Part shown: positions 1 through 11,312 of the stretch, piece by piece
Layout: every line of letters starts with the position of its first letter
How positions within the stretch are numbered: position 1 is the stretch's first letter
Source of the DNA: Agapanthus africanus
Lineage: Eukaryota > Streptophyta > Magnoliopsida > Asparagales > Amaryllidaceae
Assembly: GCA_030015575.1 (NCBI GenBank)
Contig: CM057344.1
Location: forward strand, 187,505,044 to 187,569,043
Length of the DNA: 64,000 bases
Direction of reading: 5' to 3'
The notes under the pieces: generated by a model
The model's input: the letters and a program-made list of their open reading frames with translations, nothing else
What the model was told of the DNA's origin: nothing
Database searches by the model: none
Made by a program: the position numbers and the translations under genes

Positions 1-459
1 GATGTCCGTAATAATACGGGGTGTTCTGAGAAATACAAAGGGTAAAAGAAGGAGCGGCAATGACTTATGGAACTATAGACAATCCAAAAGCCAGTATTTT
101 AAGAAGGTTCGGTTAACTTGGTCACTGAGTCATAGTCTAGGGTCGGTCAAAGGTCGCTGCCAAAAAGAGAGAGAGAAAAGAAACACTCTACGTGCACTCT
201 ATGCTAGATCAGAATGGTTATCACTTTATCTAATCAGGAAACTTCCAACTGTAATCTTAAATTCTCCTCCAAACCTGAAAGAAGAATTAGTCGGGATCAT
301 CCGAAGAGTAAACCAACTCATCAGTGGGAATCGGGATCCAACTCTCATTGCATGATAACGTGATGGAATCCACTCACGTTATCACACTCCAGAAGGTATG
401 CGCATACTTGGCAAGTTTCTTTATGTTTGAAACTCCCGATGTTAATTTTTTCCCCATGC

Positions 460-677
460 TCTTATGACCTTGGCGTTAGGTCAAAATATCATAAGTCACA
501 TGTCAAGTTCTAGCCGTCATTATCCAGGTTAATTTGAACCCACCAGCACATGCCCTTGGCGTTAGGTCAAAATGGCAGAACGACTGTCCCAAACCAACAC
601 ATCTATCTATGCAACAAATGAATACCCAGCAGCTACCAAACACTATGCCTTGGCGTTAGGTCAAAATACATAGCTTG
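460..677 (-). repeat. Three stem-loops with identical tips in A2 leader
   Basis: The 20-mer ATTTTGACCTAACGCCAAGG (minus strand) occurs three times without change, at 468-487, 554-573 and 648-667. Each copy sits at the tip of a different stem: CTTATGA/TCATAAG, TGCC/GGCA and CTATG/CATAG (window sense). The other copia elements have three stem-loops at the same place with a different tip sequence. Confidence 0.75.
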
Positions 678-823
678 AATACTATTGAATACCCAAAAGA
701 TATGACGGAGGGCTACGGCTGGTTTTTGGCGAAAAACCTTTAACGCAATGAACTTGATCTCGTTGAAGGAACCTGATAGCTTTTTATAAAAATATAGTAA
801 CGAAAACCTTTTGCTAAAGAGGT

Positions 824-1042
824 CACTCCCGGTGAAGGGATCTCGGCTCTTTCCTCGTGGAATGAGGTGCAGGATATTCTAACTGAATACCGTGATGTAA
901 AGTAACTTGTAATCGACTATAGTAAAGTTATTACCCTGACGCAAACTTCTGCCCAAGGGGTCACTCCCGGTGAAGGGATCTCGGCCCTTGCCTCATCGAA
1001 TGAGGTGCAGGATATTCTAAACTGAATATCACTATGCAAAAC
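824..1042 (-). repeat. Two copies of the leader AU-hairpin module in A2
   Basis: Two related units (about 824-905 and 950-1042) each contain, on the minus strand, a hairpin with arms TATTC/GAATA followed by a conserved stretch that includes GAGATCCCTTCACCGGGAG. Element A has the same pair at 31891-31986 and 32028-32116. Confidence 0.7.
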
Positions 1043-2212
1043 AAAAGGAAACGTCTTTGTAATAACACTTTTTAAAATTGGTTCCAACAACATCAAAAAT
1101 AGGTTTGTTTTTCTTGCATTGATAAGAATCAACGCAGTCCTATCAATCAATCACACCAGAAAAGAACGAAAAATAAAATGTACGTATATGCCATCCGCAT
1201 TCGTCACTGGGTCCCGTCATCATCTGCTAGGTTACTTAACTAACGACAGAGCGGGGACTGGACTAGCGCGGGTGTAAAATATATACAACATCTAATAGTA
1301 TATATACCAATATACAGTAATCGTTCCAGGCGTGATAATATGCAACATTACAGAAAAGTAATAAGTATCACAGAACAATACAGCTAATCTGGGATCCCCG
1401 GGTTTCACAGAGCCGCTACTGAAACCCGATGTTCCCTTGGTCGTGTGGATAGCTGTGCAATGAAACCTAGACCCCTACGGGTGCGGCAAGTTACCCGCCA
1501 AAATCTGAAGCGAGGCAGCCCCCTACAGCATAGTGAATGGACCACACCGCACTTCACGGAATCCGGTAACTTGAGCACCCCTCTTTGGGTCAACCTGTAC
1601 CCCCTACGAGTGCGGCGAATAGTCTGCCAATTCTAGAGTGAGGTCCCTCTGCCTCTCAAATCCATGAGATACGGACCCGTTGCCCTCCAGAACCCGGCTA
1701 TCCATGCACTCCGTCGCGGGATAAACCTAGTACAGAAATAAAAAATATATATACAACGGGTACATCGACCTCAGCCCGATCGTGCCCCAAAAGAATATTA
1801 TACAAACAGGCAGTGACGGCAGTCCAGATGTTGGACGCTCGCCCCGCAATATCAAATGTACAAATAAATCCAAACTGCACTACCATTGCACACTGCTATC
1901 CACCACGACAAATCTGCAACATCACAGCACAACACAGAACATCAACGCGAATGTCACGTTCGCAAACCCGTCTAAAAGGACTATAGCAATTAGACGCGGT
2001 TTACCGCTCGAATGACATTCACGGTCGGAGATATAATGTAAATACTGCATTTTAACAAGTTTAAAATTTCGATCGACAAAACTTCCCAAAGTGGGCCCCA
2101 CAAACATCTGCAGTAAAGTAACAAAATATGGGCCCAAAAGAAACATTCAAGAAACCACAATTTACTGTGTAGACCTCACTGTAGAAAATTGGGGTTCTAA
2201 TTCCACAAAATG

Positions 2213-2259
2213 GCGGCGGATCCGCGGCCAAAGCATGGTTTGGGCCGCGGATCCGCGGC
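2213..2259 (-). other. GC-rich stem-loop in A2 leader
   Basis: Two palindromic blocks (about 2213-2229 and 2245-2259) built on GCGGATCCGCGG pair with each other over about 20 bp with one mismatch and one bulged base. The loop is GCATGG. It lies about 200 nt downstream of the primer site, the same place as the hairpins in A, B and B2. The stem tip is CCAAA/TTTGG here and differs in the other elements while staying complementary. Confidence 0.75.
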
Positions 2260-2456
2260 ATCATGGTGGAATTAGCCCACCAAATTTCACCAGTATTCAT
2301 AAAAAAGCATGCTTGATTTTCTGTAGTGCTCAAAATAATTTTTAGACCAAGTTTAAAATCGACAGAAACTTTAACCCAGAAAATTGTAGTTTTCGAAATT
2401 CCGTTCGATCGATGTTTTAAACGCGTTAGCACAAGTTTGTAAAGCTTAATGGCGAG

Positions 2457-2469
2457 GCTCTGATACCAC
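2457..2469 (-). promoter_or_regulatory. Primer binding site, tRNA-iMet type
   Basis: The minus strand reads TGGTATCAGAGCC, complementary to the 3' end of plant initiator tRNA-Met, one base inside the LTR end. This is the usual start site of minus-strand DNA synthesis in copia elements. Confidence 0.92.
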
Positions 2470-4563
2470 TGTAAGTCCACGGTAGCGCCCCGGCCGTTTA
2501 ACAGATGCCAAATGCGGAACAAAAACTTTTACACCTGGCGCTATCGCGTACTATCACCCGGATCTGCCATTAAAGCTAAACTAACAAACTACAAAGTGGG
2601 TAGAAATGTTATACCGAACGATCCGAGTCCTTCGGTCTTCAACCATCATCCCACGCTTTGTTGCGGATGCTCCTATCTCCTGAATCTCCAGTCTTCTCGT
2701 CCAGGTAGCACCACGTCAACGGATCTTTAAACGGGTTCCCGCCTCTGAACCGAGGCAACTCGATCATCAAGTTTACTAAAAGAGATGACCAAGATTGATG
2801 TAGAGAATGAGTAGAACACTTTGTCTCGCTTCGTCCAAAGCTATGGACGAACGGTTAATGAAGTTGCCTTTTGGATCGGGTAAATGAGAAAATGAGTATA
2901 CAAATTTTCATGAACCATAACTATATCCTTTTTCCAACAACCATAATCTTTCCCAAAAAGAATGGCCGGCCACTTAAGAGGAGGAGGGAGGTGAGTGTAG
3001 GAGAGGGGAAGGTGACTATAAGATTAATCAATAGAAATGAGTCACAAGACACCTTGCACATATCATTAATGCACTAATGAATCATCTAACCTAGTCATGC
3101 TATCATTAAATGAACATTAAATGCACTAATGAGTCACTAGCCACCTCATCATCCTAGTCACCATCTAGAAACTTTTAGAACCACGACTCACCCTCAAGAC
3201 GAAAAGATAAATCCGCATTTAACCGAATGTTAAATACGGCCGATAGAAAACTGGAAACTGGCAACTTCCAAAAGCGATCCTGAAACGAATTTCAGGATAA
3301 CCCCGTATCAGTATAAACATACCCGCATTTGTATTGCGACCGAATACAAATGCATCTGAGACAAAGATATTATATCTACACAGTATAATACTCGAATCCG
3401 GCTTAAACCAAAGCCCACCAGTATTATCTGCCCGAAATATGACACGTGCGAAAACGCACGTGCATTTTCCGAACCCTTCCATAAAACCATACGGCCTCTA
3501 CAACGTTTCGCCCGAACTTGGGAAACGGTCTGTGGGGGACTCTAATGACTCATCAACACACTGGCACTGGGTATAACCACTAGCATGTCAGAGGTACGAG
3601 CTGTACGTAACGTTTGCCTATGTATTGATTGGAAGGGAAGCTGACGAGCGAACTCATCCATAAACCCTACTGAGCCTGATAGTGACAATATCCGTACAGT
3701 CCGGTCCGTTTGTCTAAAGAGTATCGCATATCGAGTCTAGAGGGTGGATAAAGTCAGACCCCTAATAACACGATAAATCGTGTCGGCATGAAGCCCATCA
3801 CCTCCTGAGAAACTACTAATCCAAATCAGTAATTCTCCACTACGTCGGCCGAGGATTTCTAGTGATGGCCACCCGTGCACTGTGCGACATCAACCCCCAA
3901 TACCGGGAGAGACGAATCCCCGACGATCCGCTCACTGCCTCCATGTGGCTCGGGACTGTACCCAAAAAATACCTGTTTGCACGTCTCCTTTGAGCGTGGT
4001 AGGGTAGAAATCAAAGCACAGTAGGAACTCACACGAGGCAAATGACAATCTCAGGTCGACAAACTAACCTGTACACATGTCACCTGGGAACTGCTATCTG
4101 ACGATATGTATAATACCAATTAGCATGTTCTCGGCGAGTCCTATCCGGTGTACTCATAACCCAATGGGCACTTGTATACATTTTAGGTGAACTAACTGAC
4201 ACCAATGGCTTGTGAGACCGGCCACCGCCCCTCGTCGGGGTCTCGACTGTATACACTAGTCTACTCTGGAGTATCGATGCCTTGTCTCGAAACTCCCACG
4301 ACTAGGGACACTTTAAGGATGTGCTTACAGATCCTAGCTCCCACGTATATGATCGCCATCATACTGCTGGCAGTCAAGCAAGAATCTTATGGGCTCTATC
4401 AACATGCAATAGTGAACTAAAGGATGTATACGATGATAAAGACAAACCAGATAGCATACTATCATCTCGAGCAAGACTGCCATATCGGTATAGGTCCTGC
4501 CTCAATCATTGCAATCACGTACCTGCGATCCAATAATTGACTTTGAGGGCACTATATCCAACA
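2470..4563 (-). repeat. 5' LTR of copia element A2
   Basis: The LTR is 2,094 bp. On the minus strand it begins TGTTGGATATAG and ends CTTACA, and the primer site follows one base later. It is a diverged relative of the A LTR (28239-30456), with which it shares blocks such as the region read as 'CTTTGGTTTAAGCCGG' on the minus strand. It lacks the tandem 79-bp duplication found in A. It would carry the promoter of A2, but I cannot place a TATA box with confidence. Confidence 0.9.
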
Positions 4564-4775
4564 CCTAGTTCAGGCAAACGATGTAGAGGCCGTAAGTTGT
4601 TACGGCAGGGTTTCGATCATGTTTGTGTAAGTGTTACAGGAATAATGATCGGAAGGATAATACTGGAAGACTTTGGTTTAAGCCGGATACCGGTATTATA
4701 TTATTGGATTATTTGTATTCGTATTTTTCGGAATTCGAATACTAGTATACTTATACGGTATACGGTGAGGGGTAT
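4564..4775 (+). repeat. Old A-like LTR fragment A3, left piece
   Basis: This plus-strand stretch matches the middle of A-family LTRs. Shared blocks include GTAGAGGCCGTA near 4581 and CTTTGGTTTAAGCCGGAT near 4671, in the same order as in A (29318-29500) and, inverted, in A2. It is bounded by the start of A2 on the left and by Athila element C on the right, so both inserted into it. The continuation appears at 45205 beyond C. Confidence 0.75.
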
Positions 4776-5870
4776 TGATTGATCTAAAAAACTTGTGTGT
4801 ACTAAATTATGACGAAAATGATATGAAAAGTATAATCACAACCAAAGAATTTATAACCGCAATCAATAACGGTGTCGATGTAGCTCGTTAATGAGTAAGG
4901 GTTGTCCACTAAGATCCGTGTATTTATTCGTTCTCGGTTTAGTTGAGTCGAAAGAAAAATAGTAAAGAAAAATTCAAGAAGATGAATCAAGATTTAATTG
5001 AGTTGTCATTTCAAGAAAATCAAAAAAAAAGTTCGAGATTTAGAAATTAAGAAAGTGACCGATATCAATTTTAGCTATCAAGAAAATATAGAATAGCTTG
5101 TAGGATTCAATAGGAATTAGTAGTCAATGATGGATACTAAAAGTTACTTATCTTATCTATTGATGAATTATAACTAAAACGATGATGATGAATGAAGATT
5201 AGGGATCTTTTGAAGAAACTAGGGTTTCTTCTTTAGTATCCCTTGTCTTTTCATTGATCATCATTTAAATGTAGCCTCTAGAAAAGAGAATCATCACTCA
5301 CTTAATCACAAATTGCAACGAAATTATCAAGAACGATGATCTTGCTCCAAATTTGGCCGTTGATGATTCTTTTTCCTAAATTTCATAATTCTCATAAGAC
5401 TTAAGACTAGTTTTGGATTTCATCACCATTTGATCTTCCGAATTCATCGAATCCTTAATAAGCGGAGATTTCACTCACGCATCATGAAAACAAAAGAATC
5501 AAGATTTAGAAATTTCATAATACAAGAATGTAAGGAAAGAGAGAATCAACAATTTATCACCTTTGTTAATCAACTTCAAATTTATACTTCTCAATCCGAG
5601 ATTACAAGACTAAGCTCTCGATCACTCCTTTGAAATGAGAATTTGTCGTCGAATTTTGCTTGGCTCGATCTTCGTGAGGCTTGGACCTGTCGAGGATCAC
5701 ACGCTCTTGATGATGATCGGCTTCGCGTAAAGGATCTTCGTGCGTCGTCGCTTGATGATGTTCTCATGAATCTTGATTTGGATCTTTAATTGAATTGAAT
5801 TGGATTTGGTTTTGGATGTAAGTTTTGTCACTTGATGAACAAAAACCTTTGTAATGTAGCCCTGGGTTCC

Positions 5871-5878
5871 CTTTTATA
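5871..5878 (-). promoter_or_regulatory. TATA box of Athila C LTR
   Basis: The minus strand reads TATAAAAG within GGGTTATAAAAGGGAACC. The same element is kept in the 5' LTR at 44545-44552. It predicts transcription start about 30 bp downstream (near 5840 here), which would define U3 as about 5840-6526. The start site itself is inferred. Confidence 0.65.
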
Positions 5879-6076
5879 ACCCTTCACCAATCTTCCACTA
5901 GAAGTTCGGTAGTTGTAGGGAAACTTCTAGAATAAGGTAGTTATCAAGTTTCCTCAAGAAGCTAGGCTGTTATAGGGAAGTTTCCAGAAAAAGTTTGTTA
6001 CAATGGAGTGTCTTCAACAAGCTAGGAGGTTAGAATGAAGCTTCGGGAAAAGTTTCTGACCGCCGATGCTCTAACT

Positions 6077-6126
6077 CGGCCGCGGTTCCACGGCGGATCG
6101 GCCTGACTCGGCCATGGTTCCATGGC
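6077..6126 (-). other. Paired GC palindromes in C 3' LTR
   Basis: There are two dyads, CGGCCGCGGTTCCACGGCG at about 6077-6095 and GGCCATGGTTCCATGGCC at 6109-6126. In the other LTR (44752-44768 and 44784-44801) the second dyad is GGCCGCGGTTCCGCGGCC. The same core (CCGCGG, W-W, CCGCGG) appears in C's leader and in the copia leaders. Confidence 0.65.
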
Positions 6127-6526
6127 CTTTTGGTGAGATCACAGCTTCAAACTTTCTGTGTTGTTTGGTGTTGGCATATGGGTCTTCAGATGATATCTGG
6201 AATCTTTTTATCTCTTCTGAATCTCTACCGGATTTTATCTCTTTGATTTGCTGTATTTTGTAGGCGAATTTGCGATTCCGATATCTGTCCTGATGTAGTT
6301 TTCTGCATACAATCTCAATGAAGAATGTTGGTGATATAGGATATTATGCGTGACATAATAAATATACAATTTCCTTCCAGAATGTTGATTATAATGTATA
6401 ACACATGTTATTTGATATTTTGCAGACGAATTGCTAATATGTGTTATATTTATACCAAACACTTTTAGATGATTAGAAAGAGTAAAGAAATTGTCGTGTT
6501 GAAAATGCAGTATTTTCGACTGAAAA

Positions 6527-6540
6527 AATTCCCCCAAACT
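6527..6540 (-). promoter_or_regulatory. Polypurine tract of Athila C
   Basis: The minus strand reads GTTTGGGGGAATT directly before the 3' LTR. This is the usual plus-strand primer position. Confidence 0.8.
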
Positions 6541-7958
6541 TGACTTTGATCGTCCCGAGCAAAACTTCTTTTATTCAAGAGAAGGAGAAAATAGAACGAA
6601 AAAGAAAAATTAACTTGCACACTTTCGTAGGCAAACACGATTGCACTGAGCACGTGCAACAAGCCTTTAAACCTCTAGGTGTCCCTAGTAGGAGGAGTGT
6701 TGTCTCCTGAGGGTTTTCAGCGGATTGCACCCACAAAATCCTATAATTAAAGGAAGACTGTGAAAGTTACATATAAAGATAAGAATTATAAAAGAAAGAC
6801 TTTGAAAATCAGAGTTTCCAACTACACTAGCTTTTCGGTTGTCATGAGCCATATCTTAATAGTCATGAAAAAATATTAGAAATCACATATCCCTCAATAA
6901 AACATCGTCTTTATTCTTGATTTTTACCTTTCTTCCAAACACCGATCATATACCCCTACGTGTGTGTAAAGGACATCCCTACACTCGGAGAATTCTATTC
7001 AAGCTATCATACTCTTGTCTATCTACCTCAATACTTTTTAGTCGGTGAATTTTATAGATGGAATTGCTCACTCATTCTTCATGCGACCGTTAATACTTCT
7101 TGAGGTACTAACCGACCGATTACTCAATGTGCCCACATATTAGGCGTAATTAATAATTTCCTCATCTTGCAACACCTAAGACTTAGCAGTGACTCCCAAA
7201 CCAGTTGGTCTAAGGCACTAGGTGATGAAGCACCCTCGCTATATTTTTTCATGCTGCCTTGGTGATTACAAAACCAATGTTCATTTTTCTTCACCATTTT
7301 ATCTTTTATTTTTCATTTCTTATTTATTTCATACCTTGGCTTTTAGACAAGAGCATTTCAAGATATCCTCTACTATCCCGAGTTTCAAGACGTGTGTAAG
7401 TGCGTATAGTAGGATATCAACATTCAGATGTTTGGCATGCAGAATAGGAACTATTTTTCAGACTTATTTTTATCCTCAGATTAGTGACTTCCTTCATCTT
7501 ACTAACTTTTGGGACAACGACTCATAACTACTTATTACTAGTTTCGTTTAAGAAAACATCTAACTTTCTTGGTTTTCTTAAATTTTTCCACTCTTTTAAA
7601 TGTAATTTTTCACTTTCTAATCTTTTATTATCAATTTTTTTTAATGTTTTGTGCTTATGCAAAGTGTAATGCAAAGTGATGCGTAAATAAGCACAAACCT
7701 CCCCCAAACCTGTTTACAGCAGTGTCCTCACTGTTGTCATCTTTTAAATCTCAAAAACCTGTACGCTTGGGAGGAAAAGTTATTGACGGGGGCAAGAATA
7801 AATGAAAGTAAAAATCTTACCCCAAACTTATTTTTTATTTATGTACAATTTTGCATTTTTTTATTTTTTATTATAATTTTTTTTTATTTACAAATGATTC
7901 ACCTCCATTCTAAAAATGAGACAATATTACTGAGTCATGGAGGTGAGGTGGAGGAAAA
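6541..7958 (-). other. Non-coding 3' region of Athila C
   Basis: These are about 1.4 kb between the integrase stop and the polypurine tract. Many Athila elements carry an env-like ORF here. I see no open frame of useful length on the minus strand, only AT-rich sequence with long T-runs (7850-7890). Either the env-like ORF is lost or this branch never had it. Confidence 0.6.
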
Positions 7959-10900
7959 TTAGTCATTATAAAGCGGCTCCTGTAAAAACAGGAGCTCCTC
8001 CGTGGGATCAGTGGAAAAATACGGTTTTAATTTATGCCCATTTACTTTGAAAATTGTACATTTTTTTCGATTTTCAACTTCAACTGCCTCGTGCGGGTAG
8101 ACATACTGCACAACAAATGGTCCTTTCCAACGAGATCGTAGCTTACCCGGATGAAGATGGAGACATGAATCATAAAGAAGGACTTGTTGACCAGGTGTAA
8201 AAGTTTTTGTCAAAAAGTTTTTGTCGTGAAATACCTTAGTCCGGTTCTTTACTATCACCGCATTATCGTAAGCTTCATCGTAGAGTTCGCTTAGTTCATT
8301 TAATTGAAGCTTCCGAAAGTTGCAGGCTTGATTCAAATCGAGCTTAAGTTCTTTAATGGCCCACATTGCTTTGTGTTCGATCTCAACTGGAAGGTGGCAA
8401 GCCTTACCAAACACTAGGCGATAAGGAGACATACCTAAATCAGTCTTATAAGTGGTACGGAATGCCCAAATACCATCCGTCAATTTGGTTGACCAATTTG
8501 TACGATTTTTAGAAATTGTTTTCTCCAGAATTAGTTTGACCTGCCTATTGGAAATCTCAGCTTGCCCGCTTGTTTGGTGATGATAGGGTGTGGAAAGTTT
8601 GTGGTTGATTGCATATTTTCGCATCAAAGTCTCGAAAGACCGATTACAGAAATGCGTCCCGTTATCGCTAATGATAGCGCGAGGGTGTCCAAATCGCGAA
8701 AAGATATTTTCTTTAAGGAACTTAATGACAACCTTGTTGTCATTAGTGCGACATGGAATAGCTTCTACCCATTTCGAGACGTAATCAACCGCTAACAAGA
8801 TGTACAAATTCCTGAAAGAGTTGGGAAAAGGACCCATAAAATCAATACCCCATACCTCAAAAATTTCAACAACCAAGATCGGTCGAAGAGGCATCTCATT
8901 CCTTTTAGAAATCCGACCTGTGTTTTGACATTGTGGACAGATTTTGCAATGATCATATGCATCTTTGAATGAAGTAGGCCAGTAAAAACCGCATTTCAAA
9001 ACCTTCTCCGCCGTCTTTCGTGGACCAAAGTGACCTCCACCTGCCTGATCGTGACCGAAAGACAGAATACTCTTGAATTCATCATTGGGGACACATTTGC
9101 GAATGATTTGGTCGGGACAATATTTAAACAAATAAGGTTCATCCCAGTAAAAATGCTTTACTTCAGATAGAAATCGATAATTGTCTTGTTTAGACCAATC
9201 TCTTGGAATTAGTCCTGTTGCAAGATAATTCGCAATATCCACGAACCAAGGTTCGCCGGATACGGTCAAGAGCTGTTCGTCCGGGAAAGAATCGTTAATT
9301 GGCAAGGTCACAGTTGGTGAGGAAGAGATGCGCGAAAGATGGTCGGCTACTATGTTTTCACATCCTTTCTCATCTTGTATGACAAGATCAAATTCTTGTA
9401 ATAATAGGATCAAACATATTAACTTGCCTTTAGCACCCTTCTTCAATAAAAGATGTTTTAAGGCGGAGTGATCAGTGGAAACCACAATCAGTGAGCCAAT
9501 CAAGTAAGGCCTGAATTTTTCTAATGCAAATACAACTGCCAAGAGTTCTTTCTCGGTGGTTGTATAATTAATTTGGGCATCATTCAAGGTCTTACTTGCA
9601 TAATAAATTGCATGTGGCATCTTATCAATATGTTGTCCTAAGACTGCACCAACAGCAAAATCTGATGCATCACACATAAGCTGAAACGGGTGGTTCCAAT
9701 CTGGAGATGATAGAACGGGGGCTGTAGTGAGGGATCTTTTAATCGAGTGAATGCAGCCTTACAATCCGAATCAAAGTGAAATGTGGTATCCTTGGCCAAG
9801 AGAAGAGTTAAGGGTCTAACAATTTTGCTAAAATCCTTAATGAATCTCCGATAAAATCCTGCATGACCAAGGAAAGATCGTATAATTTTGACGCACTTGG
9901 GATGAGGAAGGTTATGAATGACATCTATCTTAGCTTTGTCGACCTCAATGCCTTTCCGTGAAATGACATGTCCAAGCACAATACCCTCTTGGACCATGAA
10001 ATGGCATTTTTCCTATTTCAAAGTTAAGTTCTTATCTTTACAACGAGTAAGAACCGTGTCAAGATGAGATAGGCAATCATCAAAAGAGTCCCTAAATATC
10101 GAGAAATCGTCCATGAAAATCTCCAAAAAATTCTCGACCATGTCCGAGAATATCCCCATCGTACACCGCTGAAATGTAGCGGGAGCATTGCATAACCCAA
10201 AAGCATGCGTCTATAAGCAAAGGTACCAAAAGGACAAGTAAATATGGTTTTATCTTGATCCTTTTCGACAATAGGGACCTGGTTATAGCCAAAGTATCCG
10301 TCCATGAAACAATAGTATTCATGTCCAGCTAATCGTTCCAACATCTGGTCAATAAAAGGTAAAGGGAAGTGGTATTTCCTCGTTGCGGCATTGAGTTTTC
10401 TATAATCAATACATACACGCCAACCAGTTTAAGTGCGTGTCTGGATCAACTCATTAGCCTCATTAGTGATGACCGTCATGCCAAACTTCTTAGGGACTAC
10501 ATGAATTGGACTTACCCATTGGCTATCAGAGATTGGGTAAAAGATACCACTTCAAGGAATTTGACGATTTCTTTCTTTACCGCCTCCTTCATGACGGGAT
10601 CTAACCGTCTTTGTGGTTCTCGGGTAGGCTTGGCTTCATCCATCAAATATATATGATGTTCAACAATCAAGGGACTAATCCTTTTGATGTCTGCCATTGT
10701 CCAACCAAAGGCCTGCCCATTAGATCTCAAGACCATCAAAAGAGCTTTCTCTTGCTCTAAGGCTAGAGAAGCAGATATGATCACAGGCAATGACTCATTC
10801 TCACATAAATATGTATATTTAAGGTGAGAAGGTAACAATTTGAGATCTAATGTCGGCTGAGAGACAATAGAAGGTGGGGTAAGTGAATGACATTCGGATT

Positions 10901-11307
10901 CTCGAAGAAGTTCATAGCCTGCAAAGGATACAGACTCGGAAAGTGTGTCTGGCTTTTGTGATGAGTCAGAAGGTTCAAACTCAGGGGTGGACTCATCAAA
11001 AGTGTCCTCACTATAATGTGCAAGATCAAACAATGATGTGCTAATGTCTTCGAGATCATCAAAGCAAAGTTCATCAACCTTGCAGCTTTCGAGAGCTATC
11101 TCATGAACAGAACAAACATCAAGAATGTGAGCCGAGGGTTCAGATAGATGACTTCCAATCTTGTAAATGTTAAGCTCAATTGTCATTTTCCTAAAAGATA
11201 GGTTCATGGACCGTTTCGACAATTAATGACAGCATTGGAAGTGGTTAGAAAGGGTCGACTAAGAATCACCGGAATTTGGTTCCGTGGGTTTGCTACAGAT
11301 TGTGTAT
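7959..11307 (-). pseudogene. Athila C pol: protease end, RT, RNase H, integrase (broken)
   Basis: The minus-strand pol remnant runs from the last part of protease (adjoining solo LTR E2) through RT, RNase H and integrase. The first section (11222-10512) has a protease tail, an acidic linker and the RT N-terminus. It shifts frame near 10552 and a TAA lies near 10430. RT continues with FMDGYFGYNQ, and the active-site MDD codons are intact at 10106-10114, though in a different frame. Further shifts follow near 10200, 10000 and 9742. The last 572 codons (9677-7959) are open: RNase H starting at [14 protein letters not shown], the HHCC finger with CKICPQCQ, and an integrase core with GIDFMGP, SDNGTHF and HHQTSGQAE supplying the D, D and E residues. 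The product cannot be made as one protein. Confidence 0.9.
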
Positions 11308-11312
11308 CTAAA

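Larger units (their letters stand above)
1..4563 (-). mobile_element. Copia element A2, 5' part (LTR and leader), cut by window edge
   Basis: This minus-strand LTR retrotransposon of family A is represented by its 5' LTR (2470-4563), a tRNA-iMet primer site (2457-2469) and a leader running leftward out of the window. Read on the minus strand, positions 1-2469 align throughout with the leader of element A at 30457-32900, including the CT-rich tract (about 160-180 here) and the start of the family-A segment that follows it. No coding sequence is present in the visible part. The bases next to the LTR start (4564-4568, CCTAG) should be one copy of the target duplication; the other copy lies outside the window. 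It is inserted in an older A-like LTR of opposite orientation. Confidence 0.9.
4776..6526 (-). repeat. 3' LTR of Athila element C (uninterrupted copy)
   Basis: The LTR is 1,751 bp. On the minus strand it ends GATCAATCA, and its first bases are TTTTCAGTCG where the 5' LTR has TGTTCAGTCG and element C2 has TGATCAGTTG, so the terminal TG seems mutated here. Positions 5587-5591 (CTTCT) are the intact counterpart of the site where B entered the 5' LTR. It contains a TATA box (5871-5878) and two GC palindromes (6077-6126). Confidence 0.9.

Noticed and set aside
468-667. Regularly spaced identical 20-mers, CRISPR-like at first sight
   Set aside because: Only three copies, spacers are related to leaders of other copia elements, and the context is a plant retrotransposon. 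They are stem-loop tips.
7222-7527. Plus-strand 101-codon frame after Athila integrase, possible env-like ORF
   Set aside because: It is on the wrong strand for C, low in complexity and phenylalanine-rich, with no signal or fusion motif. The minus strand has no long frame.
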